Source of the DNA: Minicystis rosea | GTDB taxonomy: Bacteria; Myxococcota_A; Polyangia; Polyangiales; Polyangiaceae | Assembly (NCBI GenBank): GCA_001931535.1 | Contig: CP016211.1 | Span: forward strand, 1,826,501-1,890,500 | Direction: 5' to 3' | DNA: 64,000 nt | Shown here: one piece after another, positions 24,793 through 34,200 of the stretch | Layout of the letters: each line of letters opens with the position of its first letter | Numbering within the stretch: the stretch's first letter is position 1 | Position numbers and translations under genes: made by a program | Notes under the pieces: model-generated | Database searches by the model: none | Seen by the model: only the letters and a program-made list of their open reading frames with translations | Told to the model about the DNA's origin: nothing

Positions 24793-25197
24793 TCAGCGCG
24801 CTCGTGCGTCGAAGCGCTCTCGAGATCGCTCGATCGAAACCCAGTGGCTGCCGATCCATCGGACCAGGTGCTCCAGCGGCTCGAGCAGGCTCCGGCCGAG
24901 ATCGGTCAGCTCGTACTCCACGCGCGGCGGCACCTCGGGGAACACCTCACGCGACACGAAGCCGTCGCGCTCGAGATCGCGCAGCGTGGTGGTGAGCATC
25001 CGCTGCGAGATGCCGTCCAGCATCTGCTGCAGTTCGGAGAACCGAGCACGCTGCCGCGGCGCCCGCGAGAGCATGACGAGCAAGACGATGCCCCACTTCT
25101 CACCGACCTTGCTCAGGAACGCGCGCACGATCTTGGACTCGTCGCTCCGGCACATGCGCGCCACGGGATCGGTGGTCTTCTTGCGGCCTCTCTCCAT
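24793..25197 (-). CDS. HxlR-family transcriptional regulator
   Basis: 134 residues. HxlR family winged helix: the opening CRSDESKIVRAFLSKVGEKW, then VMLSRAPRQRARFSELQQML, ISQRMLTTTLRDLERDGFVS (recognition helix) and the wing PPRVEYELTDLGRSL. The family senses oxidative or electrophilic stress, often through Cys; the Cys in MCRSDES is a candidate. I use the ATG at 25197 with AAGGGA upstream; an ATG at 25209 is an alternative. Divergent from the hydrolase gene at 25363 with 165 bp between, so it likely controls that gene and itself, through a dyad at 25314-25330. Confidence 0.93.
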   Translation of the reverse strand: MERGRKKTTDPVARMCRSDESKIVRAFLSKVGEKWGIVLLVMLSRAPRQRARFSELQQMLDGISQRMLTTTLRDLERDGFVSREVFPEVPPRVEYELTDLGRSLLEPLEHLVRWIGSHWVSIERSRERFDARAR

Positions 25198-25313
25198 GGT
25201 TCCCTTCATGTGCGTTGCTGCGGCCAACGTGCCGTCTTCCGTTTCGCGGCGCTCGCCTTATCGTGCAGGCGCTCTTCGCCACCGACGAGAGCACGGCCGC
25301 CGAGCGCTCGCCA

Positions 25314-25330
25314 CGCGGTAACACACCGCG
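25314..25330. promoter_or_regulatory. Dyad in the HxlR/hydrolase divergent promoter region
   Basis: CGCGGT (25314-25319) and ACCGCG (25325-25330) form a perfect 6-bp dyad with a 5-base spacer (AACAC), 33 bp upstream of the hydrolase start. It is the best candidate operator for the HxlR regulator. Confidence 0.4.
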
Positions 25331-25362
25331 ATCGGCCGGCGGCGAGAAAGGGAGATCGTTCC

Positions 25363-26313
25363 ATGAGCCAGTCCTTCACGGCGGCGGCAGATGCCCCCGT
25401 CCGCGCGCAACCTGCCGTCGTCTCCGTGAGCCCCGTCGTGCTGCCCGCGCCGGAGCGCGGCGTGGATCTGCGCGTGCGCATCTCCGCGCCCGTCACGGGG
25501 AGCCATCTACCGATCCTCGTCTTCGCGCACGGGTTCGAGTTGTCGTCGGAGGCCTACGCGCCGCTCGCGAGCCACTGGGCCGCGCACGGGTTCGTCGTGA
25601 TTCAACCGACGTTCCTCGATTCGAGGACGGTCGGCCTGCGCCCCGACGATCCGCGCGCGCCCGTCGTGTGGAGGATTCGCGTGGGCGACATGAAGCGCGT
25701 GCTCGATCATCTCGACCTCGTCGAGGGCGCGGTGCCCGGCCTCCGCGGGCGCGTCGACCGCACGCGCGTCGTCGCGGCCGGGCACTCGTTCGGCGCGCAC
25801 ACGACCAGCCTGCTCTTGGGCGCGCGGGTCGTCGGCGCCGACGGCAACACGGGCGAGGACCTGCGCGATGCGAGGATCCAGGCCGGCGTGCTCCTCTGCA
25901 CGGCCGGCCGCGGAGGCGACGATCTCAGCGCGTTCGCGAAGGAGCACCTTCCGTATCTGAACCAGAGCTACGCGACGATGACGGCGCCGGCGCTCGTGGT
26001 CGCAGGCGACGCGGACCGCTCCGCACTGACGGTGCGCGGCCCCGACTGGTTCGAGGACGCGTACGCGCTCAGCCCCGGAGACAAGGACCTCGTCACGCTG
26101 TTCGGAGGAGAGCACATGCTCGGCGGCATCTCCGGCGTTCGCGTGACCGAGACGACGGACGAAAACCCCGAGCGCGTCGCGGCGGTGCAGCGGCTGACGA
26201 CGGCGTACCTGCGGAGCGCGCTCGACCCGAGCGATCCGGCCTGGGCGACGGCGCGGCGTGAGCTCGTGGAGGGGCCGACGCCGCTCGGGCGAGCCGAGAG
26301 CAAACGCGCGTGA
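25363..26313 (+). CDS. Alpha/beta hydrolase (chlorophyllase/PET-hydrolase-like)
   Basis: 316 residues from the ATG at 25363, preceded by AAGGGAG. The oxyanion region VFAHGFELSSEAY (near 52), the nucleophile elbow AAGHSFGAHT (near 144, Ser in GHSFG), an acid in VVAGDADRSAL and a His in FGGEHMLGG form a complete triad. The ordering and spacing match the chlorophyllase-like branch of alpha/beta hydrolases. No signal peptide, so probably cytoplasmic; the substrate is unknown, an ester or small lipid is likely. It is controlled, by position, by the divergent HxlR regulator, which suggests induction by a reactive or xenobiotic compound. Confidence 0.88.
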   Translation: MSQSFTAAADAPVRAQPAVVSVSPVVLPAPERGVDLRVRISAPVTGSHLPILVFAHGFELSSEAYAPLASHWAAHGFVVIQPTFLDSRTVGLRPDDPRAPVVWRIRVGDMKRVLDHLDLVEGAVPGLRGRVDRTRVVAAGHSFGAHTTSLLLGARVVGADGNTGEDLRDARIQAGVLLCTAGRGGDDLSAFAKEHLPYLNQSYATMTAPALVVAGDADRSALTVRGPDWFEDAYALSPGDKDLVTLFGGEHMLGGISGVRVTETTDENPERVAAVQRLTTAYLRSALDPSDPAWATARRELVEGPTPLGRAESKRA

Positions 26314-26382
26314 GTCGTCGCGCGCTCACGGCGCCGCTTCACGTGTCGCGAACCGGGCATCGCGAGCGCCGCGAAGATCGCT

Positions 26383-27753
26383 TCAGCGCTTGGCGTCGAG
26401 GAGCAGCACCGTCGCGAGCGTGGTGCCCTGACGGGCCGCGTTGGCGACGCTGAGGCTGTAGTGGTTGCCCGGCGTCGGGTGGATGAGCACGGCGGGCGTG
26501 GCGTCGGGCTCGTCGTCCTTGGCGACGACGTTGCCACCGCGATCCTTGATGAAGAGATCGATGTTCTGCCCGTCGTCGTCGGCGCCGGCGAGGGCCAAGG
26601 TCGGATCGGTGACCAGCGCGAGGCCGCCGAACGAGCTGATCTCCTGCGGCTTCAGCACGGTGCCGTAGAACGACCAGTTGCCCTGCTCGTGGAACACGAG
26701 GCTGCCGCCCTTGGAGTCGATCTTCTTGGCGGCCGCGGTGGCGTTGCGGATGGCGCGACCGATGGACGCCACGATGCTCTTCGTGGGGATCGAGTAGCCG
26801 CCTTCGTGCATGATGGCGAGGGCCACGAAGTTGCCGCTCGACTTCGATTTCTCGAGCGCGAGACGGATGGTGTAGTTGCCGTCGCGGGCCGGCCGGAACT
26901 TCACCACCGGGGTGGGATCGTCGTCCGTGTCGGAGGCGAGCAGCGTGCTGCCCTCGATCACGCCGAGATCGACGTCGATGGCGTTCTCCGAGCCGCCGCC
27001 GATGAGCACGTACTGCCGGCCGGCCTTGAACGACTGCACGATGTCGATGTTGGAGCCCGTCTTCAAATAGGCACCGAGCAAGCAAGCGTGATCGACGTCG
27101 AAGCCGTAGTTGGTCTTCGACTCGATCTTCTTCGCGGCGTCGGCCACGTTGCCCACCGCTTGGAGCATGAACTTGCCCGGCGCCCAACTGTCGAGCGCGC
27201 CGCTGGAAGGCGGCGCCGCGGGCGCGGGCGGAGGCGGCGTGGGAGCGTGCGCCTGATGCGCGGGCGCGGGCGGCGGAGGAGGAGGCGTCGGCGGCGCGGC
27301 CCCGGGCTTGCCGTCGCGGAGGCCGCGGAGCTGATCCGCGAGCTGCGCGAGGCCCGCGCGATCGAGCGTCGCCGCGCTGCCCTTGAGGGCGACGGCGGTG
27401 GTGATCGAGGACTCGATGCGCTGCTTGTCGTTACGGTACTGCTCGAGCGTGAGCTTGCAGGTGTTGAAGTCGTTGCAGAGCGAGACGCGCTGCTCCTTGA
27501 GCGAGCCGATGACGTTGTTGGCCTCGCGGACGACCTGATCCTTCTCGGGTGATCCGGTGGACGGGCCGTCGCTGCTCATGGACTCGAAGCGCGCTCCGAC
27601 CGCAGAGCAATCCTCCCGGACGATCTGCCCGATGGGCGCCGGGCACGTGTACTCCTCGTAATGGGAGCCCGGCGGCGGCGTCGACGAGCACGCCGTGGCG
27701 AGCGAGGCGAGGGTGAGAGACAGCGCAGAGGCAGAGACGAGTCGGCTATGCAT
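26383..27753 (-). CDS. Lipoprotein with duplicated beta-sandwich (PPC-like) domain
   Basis: 456 residues. Signal and lipobox LASLATAC (Cys22). A helical segment with several Cys (residues 35-125) is followed by a Pro/Ala linker (about 150-185). Then two related units of about 115 residues: NVADAAKKIESKTNYGF ... GNYTIRLAL and RNATAAAKKIDSKGG ... GNHYSLSV. Both contain ADDD/DTDDDP acidic loops of the kind seen in pre-peptidase C-terminal-like (PPC) domains, which bind Ca2+ or carbohydrate. No catalytic motif. Its role is unknown; it is likely in the outer membrane facing the periplasm. Convergent with the hydrolase gene at 25363 and divergent from the next gene. Confidence 0.78.
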   Translation of the reverse strand: MHSRLVSASALSLTLASLATACSSTPPPGSHYEEYTCPAPIGQIVREDCSAVGARFESMSSDGPSTGSPEKDQVVREANNVIGSLKEQRVSLCNDFNTCKLTLEQYRNDKQRIESSITTAVALKGSAATLDRAGLAQLADQLRGLRDGKPGAAPPTPPPPPPAPAHQAHAPTPPPPAPAAPPSSGALDSWAPGKFMLQAVGNVADAAKKIESKTNYGFDVDHACLLGAYLKTGSNIDIVQSFKAGRQYVLIGGGSENAIDVDLGVIEGSTLLASDTDDDPTPVVKFRPARDGNYTIRLALEKSKSSGNFVALAIMHEGGYSIPTKSIVASIGRAIRNATAAAKKIDSKGGSLVFHEQGNWSFYGTVLKPQEISSFGGLALVTDPTLALAGADDDGQNIDLFIKDRGGNVVAKDDEPDATPAVLIHPTPGNHYSLSVANAARQGTTLATVLLLDAKR

Positions 27754-27995
27754 TCTGGGCGACGTCCTTTCGTCGTTGGGCTCGAGGCCAACCGGACAAG
27801 AACACCATTGGAAGAGGGGATCGTGTCAAGCAGATCGCACGACCCGCGCTGTCATACCGGCGTGCTCGCTCGGTGAGGGACGCGGCCCGTGTGTCGTGTA
27901 CGGAGCACGGTGCAGGCGCGTTGTTCCGCGGGTCGTCACGATCGCGGCCTCTCGCCCGCGGCGCCGTCGAATCAGGGCCGCGGTAAGATGAGGCG

Positions 27996-28895
27996 ATGGG
28001 GGACGAGCGGCCTGCCTTCGACGATGGAGACGAGCTCCGGCCGGCGAGCAGCGATGTCTCCGATGCGGAGCTCGCGGCCACCGTCGCTTCGCTGGTGCGC
28101 GCGGATCTGACGGGCGCTTCGGTGGGCGCGGTGATGCGCTCGTTCGAGGCTGGATCGGCCGAGGAACAGCGGCGCTTTGCGTTCGCGTGGGGCGACGCGA
28201 TGCGGATCGACGGGCTCGGCGATTGGATCGCTGCGGAGGACGAGCGTCGCGCCCGCGCCGAGACGATGGCGCAGCAGATCGCGCCGTTCGATCCGGGACC
28301 GGGTGAGAGCGCGGTCGCGTTGGATGCGCTGGCAGCATTCTCCACGTGGTCAGCGCACGCGTATCCGCTCATCATCGTTCCCGGTTACACGCCTGTGAGC
28401 CTCGTCGCACCGATCCCGGGTGTGCACCCGATCGCGCGCCGCCGGCTCGATCGTGCGGCCGCCGACTTCCGCGCGGGGATGGCGCCGTTCATCCTCGTGA
28501 GCGGCGGTGCCGTGTACCCGCGTGGCACGCCCTACGCCGAAGGCATCGAGATGAAGCGCGAGCTCCTCGCGATGGGCCTCCCCGAGGATCGCATCCTCGT
28601 CGATGCGCGCGCCCGTCACTCGACCACGAACCTGCGCAACGCCGGCCGCATGATGCTCGATCACGGCATGACGCGGGCGGTGATCGTGACGCTGGGAGGC
28701 GGTCTCTTCGGATCGGATCTCTTCGGACAGGACTTCTACTTCGCGCACCCGGTGCTCTCGACGTTCCATGCGCGTTGCGAGCGCGAGCTCGGGTATCGGG
28801 TGGGCGAGCTCGAGGCCGCGGGCGAGGAGCACATCACGTTCGTGCCCGCGGCCGACGTGCGGCGCGTGGGCTTCCGCGACGCGCTCGATCCGTGA
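27996..28895 (+). CDS. YdcF/DUF218-family protein
   Basis: 299 residues. The C-terminal two thirds carry the DUF218 fold: PLIIVPGYTPVS near residue 124, FILVSGGAVYPRGTPYAEG near 165, GLPEDRILVDARARHSTTNL near 195 and TRAVIVTLGG near 227. Known relatives include E. coli YdcF (binds S-adenosylmethionine), SanA and ElyC, linked to envelope maintenance. The N-terminal 110 residues are acidic and helical with no match. No membrane helix is evident, so it may be cytoplasmic, unlike SanA. Start ATG at 27996 with GAGG nearby. Confidence 0.85.
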   Translation: MGDERPAFDDGDELRPASSDVSDAELAATVASLVRADLTGASVGAVMRSFEAGSAEEQRRFAFAWGDAMRIDGLGDWIAAEDERRARAETMAQQIAPFDPGPGESAVALDALAAFSTWSAHAYPLIIVPGYTPVSLVAPIPGVHPIARRRLDRAAADFRAGMAPFILVSGGAVYPRGTPYAEGIEMKRELLAMGLPEDRILVDARARHSTTNLRNAGRMMLDHGMTRAVIVTLGGGLFGSDLFGQDFYFAHPVLSTFHARCERELGYRVGELEAAGEEHITFVPAADVRRVGFRDALDP

Positions 28896-28918
28896 CGTCG
28901 CGCGCGTCGTTCGGAGCC

Positions 28919-29668
28919 CTACTTCTTCACCAGGCGTTCCCGCAACGCGCTGATGCGCGCCTGCGCGTCGGGAGCGAACCAACGATCGAGGAAGCGTTCC
29001 CGCCGCGCCTCGCGCGTCGCCTCGATGCGGGCGATGACGGGCGCGACGAGGTCGGCCTTGGTGTCGGCCACGGCCTCGACGGCGTTCGCGGCGAAGCGAC
29101 GGGCCTGCTCCTTCGCCATGCTCACCGGGTCGTCGGTCACGCGATCGACGATTCCGGCGGCGAGCGCCTCGCCGGGCGAGAAGCGGCGACCTTCGAGGAA
29201 CACGGTGGCGGCGAGCGCGCTGGGCGTGCAGCGACGGACGATCTCGAAGGCCGCGGCCGGGAAGGGGAGGCCGAGCGCCACCTCGGTGACCCCGATCTGA
29301 AACGCACCCTCGGCCATGACGCGGACATCGGCGGCCATCGCGAGGATGCAGCCCCCGGCGAGAGCGTGGCCGTTGACGGCGGCGACGACGGGGCGAGGGA
29401 AGGCCAGCACCTTGTGGAAGAGCCCGTCGAAGGCGTCGACGAAGCGGCTCATCGCGGTGCGGTCGTAGGCGTGGATGGTGAGCAGATCGAGGCCGCTCGA
29501 GAAGACCTTGCCCCGGCCGGTGAGCACGACGGCGCGCGCGCCACCTTCGAGCGTCTGGTCGAGCGCTTCGCTCAAGGCGTCGACGAAGGGATGATCGATG
29601 GCGTTGCCGCGGCCGAGATCCAGGCCGAGGACGGCCACGCCGTCATCGAGGGTGCGGTGAATGGGCAT
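28919..29668 (-). CDS. Enoyl-CoA hydratase/isomerase family protein
   Basis: 249 residues, a typical crotonase. Oxyanion-hole motifs VFSSGLDLL (near 57) and VNGHALAGGC (near 97) and the conserved FQIGVTEVALGLPFP segment are present. In place of the two catalytic glutamates of classic hydratases, E in VTEVALG is seen, but the other position is not obvious, so the chemistry could be hydration, isomerisation or thioester hydrolysis. Start at the ATG at 29668 (MPIHRTLDDG); upstream in-frame residues are Arg-rich and not part of the family. Convergent with the YdcF-like gene with 23 bp between stops. An acyl-CoA dehydrogenase is present 33 kb away, not linked. Confidence 0.88.
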   Translation of the reverse strand: MPIHRTLDDGVAVLGLDLGRGNAIDHPFVDALSEALDQTLEGGARAVVLTGRGKVFSSGLDLLTIHAYDRTAMSRFVDAFDGLFHKVLAFPRPVVAAVNGHALAGGCILAMAADVRVMAEGAFQIGVTEVALGLPFPAAAFEIVRRCTPSALAATVFLEGRRFSPGEALAAGIVDRVTDDPVSMAKEQARRFAANAVEAVADTKADLVAPVIARIEATREARRERFLDRWFAPDAQARISALRERLVKK

Positions 29669-29946
29669 GGCGCGATTCCACCACGAACCGCGGCCCGGGT
29701 GGCGTGGTTTGCGCGCGCGCGCCCGTGCGGCGGGGCGCTCGCGCGGATCGCGGCCGGCCTGGTTTTCCAGGGGATCGTGAGGCAGCACGCGTGCGCCGGC
29801 GATGCGCCGTGTGCGCGTGATGGGGTTCGGTAGGTAGGTGTTCGTGCCGACGCGGAGGGTGGAGGAGACGAAGGGCGACGAGGCTCTTCGTGATCCGGCT
29901 CCGCGTCGTTCGCCGAGCGCGCCGCGGATCTCCGCGGCGATTCGCG

Positions 29947-30411
29947 CTACGAAGCCTGGCTCTTGCTCGTGCGCGTGCGCTTCGCGGTGGTGGTGCGGCG
30001 CCGCGTGCCCGTGGCCTGGCTGCGCGGGGTCACGCTGCGCTTCGTGGTGCGGCGCGTGCCCGTGGCCCCGCCGGCGCGGCGCGTGGTGGCGCGCGTCGCC
30101 TGCGATTTCTGTCCGGCGGCGGTGCGCTTGGCGGCGCCGCGCTTGGCCGTGGTGCGCTTGGCGCCGGCGGCGGTGCGGGTGCCGCGCGCGGCGGTGGTCT
30201 TCTTGGCGGCGGTGCGGCGACCGCGCGCGGTGGTGGTGCCCTGGCCGGCCTTGCGGCGCGTCCCGGCGGCAGCGCGGCGACGGCCGGCGGCAGGCTTGCT
30301 CGCCTGGGCGCGGCGCTTCGTCTCCTCCGTCGGCGCGATCGTCTCCTCGCCGTGCGCCGTCTTCTTCTGCTTGCTCGTGGACTTCGACCTCTGGCTCTGG
30401 CCTCTAGGCAT
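29947..30411 (-). CDS. Histone-H1-like basic low-complexity protein
   Basis: 154 residues, almost entirely Arg, Lys, Thr, Ala, Gly, Ser and Gln, beginning MPRGQSQRSKSTSK and continuing with runs such as RRTAAKKTTAARGTRTAAG and ATRATTRRAGGATGTRR. The ATG at 30411 has GGAGGGAACG upstream, a strong ribosome-binding site. Composition and repeats resemble the C-terminal tails of bacterial H1-like nucleoid proteins (AlgP, Hc1, KAP repeats), so DNA or RNA binding is the likely role, in the cytoplasm. There is no folded HU-type domain. Extended upstream reading frame (to 30906) is not used because it lacks coding bias. Confidence 0.75.
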   Translation of the reverse strand: MPRGQSQRSKSTSKQKKTAHGEETIAPTEETKRRAQASKPAAGRRRAAAGTRRKAGQGTTTARGRRTAAKKTTAARGTRTAAGAKRTTAKRGAAKRTAAGQKSQATRATTRRAGGATGTRRTTKRSVTPRSQATGTRRRTTTAKRTRTSKSQAS

Positions 30412-30710
30412 CGTTCCCTCCCTCGGAAGTGCTGGAGCGTTTCGGACGCACGCCCATAGCGTGGTCGAAATCGCTCGGCCGTCATCGTGCCATTCCAGGC
30501 GGAGCCCTCCAACCGTCATCGACGCGGGGGTTCCCGCATATCGGGCTCCGGAACGACCCGTCGTGTCTCGGCCTCGCAAGCGCGCCGATGCGCGCGTCGC
30601 CCCCTGCTCCGACGCCGTGCCAGCACCGTTGTCGGGGCCCTCACCGTCGCGCCACCGCGCTCGGATACCCACCTTGAAAGCGCCGGACGCGTGACCATGC
30701 CCAAACGGTT
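30412..30710. other. Intergenic region, 299 bp
   Basis: Lies upstream of the basic-protein gene and downstream of the small Zn-ribbon-like frame. No gene or RNA was recognised. Confidence 0.45.
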
Positions 30711-30980
30711 CTAGTTCGACATTCCCTTCCAACACACGAGCGCCGTGTCCCCGACTTGAAAGAGAACCTGGAGAAGGGAGCGAATCGCATCCTGTTGCGA
30801 TTGAATCAGGCCCGGATGACGGTCGGTGATCTGACCAAGACGCCGGCGCCGGCCTGGAGAAGGGACACCGTGGACGAGATAGGAATGCTCCAGGTGCACC
30901 AAACACTTCGGGCAGCGTGCTTTGGAGCGACTCTCCTCTTCGTGATGGCGATGTTCGAAGGCGTGTTGACCGAGGTTCAT
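30711..30980 (-). CDS. Possible small CPxC protein in a lower-GC patch
   Basis: 89 residues beginning MNLGQHAFEH, with CPKC (a single zinc-knuckle half, also SKARC just before it) and a predicted amphipathic helix (IRSLLQVLFQVGDTALVCW) at the C-terminus. The patch has less G/C than its surroundings and third-position G/C is only moderate. No strong ribosome-binding site. An opposite-strand frame (30756-31037) competes; I favour this strand because its product looks more like a folded protein. Could be foreign or a relic. Low certainty. Confidence 0.35.
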   Translation of the reverse strand: MNLGQHAFEHRHHEEESRSKARCPKCLVHLEHSYLVHGVPSPGRRRRLGQITDRHPGLIQSQQDAIRSLLQVLFQVGDTALVCWKGMSN

Positions 30981-31223
30981 TGCAGGTGGCGGGCTGGTTC
31001 GATGACGGCTCGGTGCTTCGATGAGAGGTCGAGGTGATATCGAGTCTGTAAAGGCATGTCCGTCGGAGTGTCGATGTTGGTGCGTGAAGGCGTCGTGTTC
31101 GCGGCGCGAGCAGGGAGGTGCGCCGGCTCGCGGCGGTGACCGGGCCGGGGCGTGAGGGGGCCGTCGAAATCGTGCGCTCGGCCCAAGGTTCGTGACGCTT
31201 CCTGGAACCTCGGCGCGCGCGCT
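30981..31223. other. Intergenic region, 243 bp
   Basis: Leader of the macroglobulin-like gene. No clear promoter or RNA was recognised. Confidence 0.4.
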
Positions 31224-34200
31224 ATGTCGCTGGGCACGATGCGCCGACGCCTGGCAGCTCCTGCCCTCGCCCTCGCTCTTTGTGCTTTCGCGGCGGTCTC
31301 CGACGCCCAGACCTCCGCGGCGGATCCGGCAGCCCGCGGGCTCGACGTGTTCCTCCATGCGCCCGACGCGGCTGCGCCCGGTGCGCGCGTTCCCCTGCAA
31401 ATCGAGGCGTTCGGCTTCCCGACGGCGATCACGCTGGCGCCGCTCGCGGGCGCCACGGTGGAGGCGGCGTGGGATCCGGAGCACCTCGGGCCGGGCGTGA
31501 CCTCCGCGCCGCCCGCGGTGCGCGCGATCACGGATGGGAGCGGGCGCGCCCACCTCGACGTTCCGGTGCCGGAAGGGGACGAGCGATCGCTGGTGCTGCT
31601 CGTCGGCCTGCGCAGCGGCGGGCACGAGCGCACGCGCACCATTCACGTGCGGCGCGGCGCTGCGCATTCGGTCGGTCTGCACGTGGCCGACACGCGGGTG
31701 GTGCCGGGCAGCTCCGTGTCCGCGTGGGTGCTCGTGAACCGCGCCGAGACGGGCACGCCGGCCGCGGGGACGAAGGTGGATCTCGCGCTGCTCGAAGGCG
31801 GGTTGCCGCGCTTCACCACGCAGCTCGTCACGGATGCGGCCGGCACCGCGATGGCGCGCGTGCCGATCCCCGAGGCGGACGAGCCGTCGTGGAGCTGGAC
31901 GCTGCGCGCGCGATCGCTGATCGCGGGCGACGCGGGATCGGGCGAAGGGACGGTGAAGCTCGTGCCGCGCGAGGAGACGCCGGGGAAGCCGCGGCTCTTC
32001 GCCGGGTTCGACGGCGACGCGATCCTCGCGGGAGACAAGGCGCCGTTCACGCTGCGCGCGCGCGACGCCAACGATCTGCCGATCGCCGGCCTGCCGGTGC
32101 GTTATTGGGTCGGCCCGAAGGGCACGGAGCCGCCGAAGGACGCGGACTGGGAGCGCCTGACGAAGCTCGCGACGACCAACGCGGAGGGCGAGGTTCACGC
32201 GTCCACCGACGCGCCGTCGCTGGTGGTGGCCGGCGTGGGGACGACGCTCCGGCTCGTGGCCAAGACCGAGGTCGAGGGGCACGCGCTCGCGCAGACGACG
32301 ACGGTGTCCGTGGGCGTGCCGACGTCCACCGCGACGCTCTCGCCGGAGGCCGGTGTGATCGTGCCGGGCGTGGAGCAGCGCTTGTTGCTGCGCGTGCGCG
32401 ACGGGCACGCGCGGCCGGTGGCGGCGACGTTCTCGATCGAAGGGGATGGCCTCGCGAGCACGGTGACCACGGATGCCGAAGGCGAGGCGGAGGTGACGTG
32501 GCGCCCGCCGGTGGACGTGGGCGCGCAGCGGCAAGTGGGGCCATGTGCGGGCGGCGTCGCGGCCGCCGTGACGGTGCGGCCTCAGGGGGAGGTGGCGGCG
32601 CTCAAGCCGCGCCGCGATCCTTTCGAGCTGTGCCTCTCGGTCGATCGCGAGGCGAGCGCCATCGTGCGCGTGGATCGGCCCATCGCGCGGGCGGGTGATC
32701 GGGTGCGCGTGCGGGTGCTCGAGGCGCCCGCGATCGACGCGAAGGGACGCGCGATCAAGCCGGAGGACGGGCCGAAGCGCGCGTGGAGCGTGGTCCTGCG
32801 ATCGAGCAAGGGCGAGCAGGCCGCGAGCGCTTGGATCGAGGACGGCGAGAAGGGCGGCGACATCGAGATCCCGCCCGGCGAGCCGGGCGCTTGGACGATC
32901 TCGGCGGCGGCGCCGAGCGCGCATCGCGCCGCGCCCGTCGCGGTCGGCGCGATCGTGGTGACCCCGCGCGTGCTGCCGCTCTTGTCGGCGCGCACGAGCG
33001 GCGGGCGCGCCGCGCCGGGCGGCGCGGTGGATGTCGACGTCGATCTCACCGACGAGAAGCGCCGCGGGCTGCCGGGCACGGTGGCCGCCGTGGTCGTCGA
33101 TCTGCACGGAGGCGGCTCGACGTGGGGCATCGAGATGCTCGACGCGCGCCGCTCGATCTGCCGCGATTTCGGGGTGTGGTACGAGCGCTGCGATCGCTTC
33201 GTCGAGGGTGATCCGGCGCTCGATGCGCTCCGTCGCGGTGTGCTCGGCGAGGCGGGGCGCCGCACGACGGCACCCACGAGCGACCCCGGCGGCAGCGCGC
33301 GCGCGGAGCTCGTGAAGACCTTCGGCGAGGTGCTGCGCTCGCTCGAAGGCGCCGTCTACGAGGCCACGCAATCGGCGGATCGGCTGCGCGATGCGCGCCG
33401 CCGCGGGCCGCATGGTTACGTGTGGAACCCCGAGCTGATGACGCTGGTGACGGCGGCCATGGATCCGCCGCCGCGCACGCCGGGCGGCGAGCTGCTCGGG
33501 CTCTCCGACCTGATGAGCGTCGACGCGCAGGTCACCTTCGACAACGTCGCCCGCCGCGTGACGAGGCTCAAGCTCTTCCGCGTCCTCGCGGCCGTGCGCA
33601 CGTGGCGGCACGAGCAGCAGCTCGATCCCGACGAGCCCGTCTTCCGCGATCCGAACGCGCTGCTCCGCAAGCTGGTGCGCGACGGCCGCATCTCCGAGGA
33701 TCTGATCCTCGATCCCTGGGGCGGCACGCTTCGCTTCGTCCCGGCCCACGGGCCCGGGCTCCCGTTCATCTCGGCCATTCGCGGCTTCGAGCTCCATTCG
33801 CCCGGTCCGGACGGCGTGAGCGGCAACGGCGACGACGTGAAGGATCCCTTCGAGCGCGTGCTCAAATCGGGCACGCCGTACGCGAAGGCCGCGCAGGAGG
33901 ATCGGCTCGTCGACGCGCGCTTCGACATGGAGGTCGGCGAGGCGACCGTCGCGGCGTGGCAGCACTTGCTCGAAGAGCTGACCGGCACCGCGCTCGGCCG
34001 CGGGCAAGAGCTCGGGCTGACCGGCACCGGCGAGGGCGGCGGCGGGATGGGCTACGGCTCGGGGCACGGGCGGCTCGGCGGCGTGGGCCGCGGGAGCTCC
34101 GCGCTCACGAGCGGCGTGTACTGGTGGTCGCCGCCGGTGCGCACCGACGACAAGGGGCACGTGCGTTTCCACGTGCCGCTCGGTGATGCAGAGACGACGT

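Noticed and set aside
30756..31037. Plus-strand 93-residue frame
   Set aside because: Overlaps the minus-strand CPxC frame; no start signal and less protein-like.
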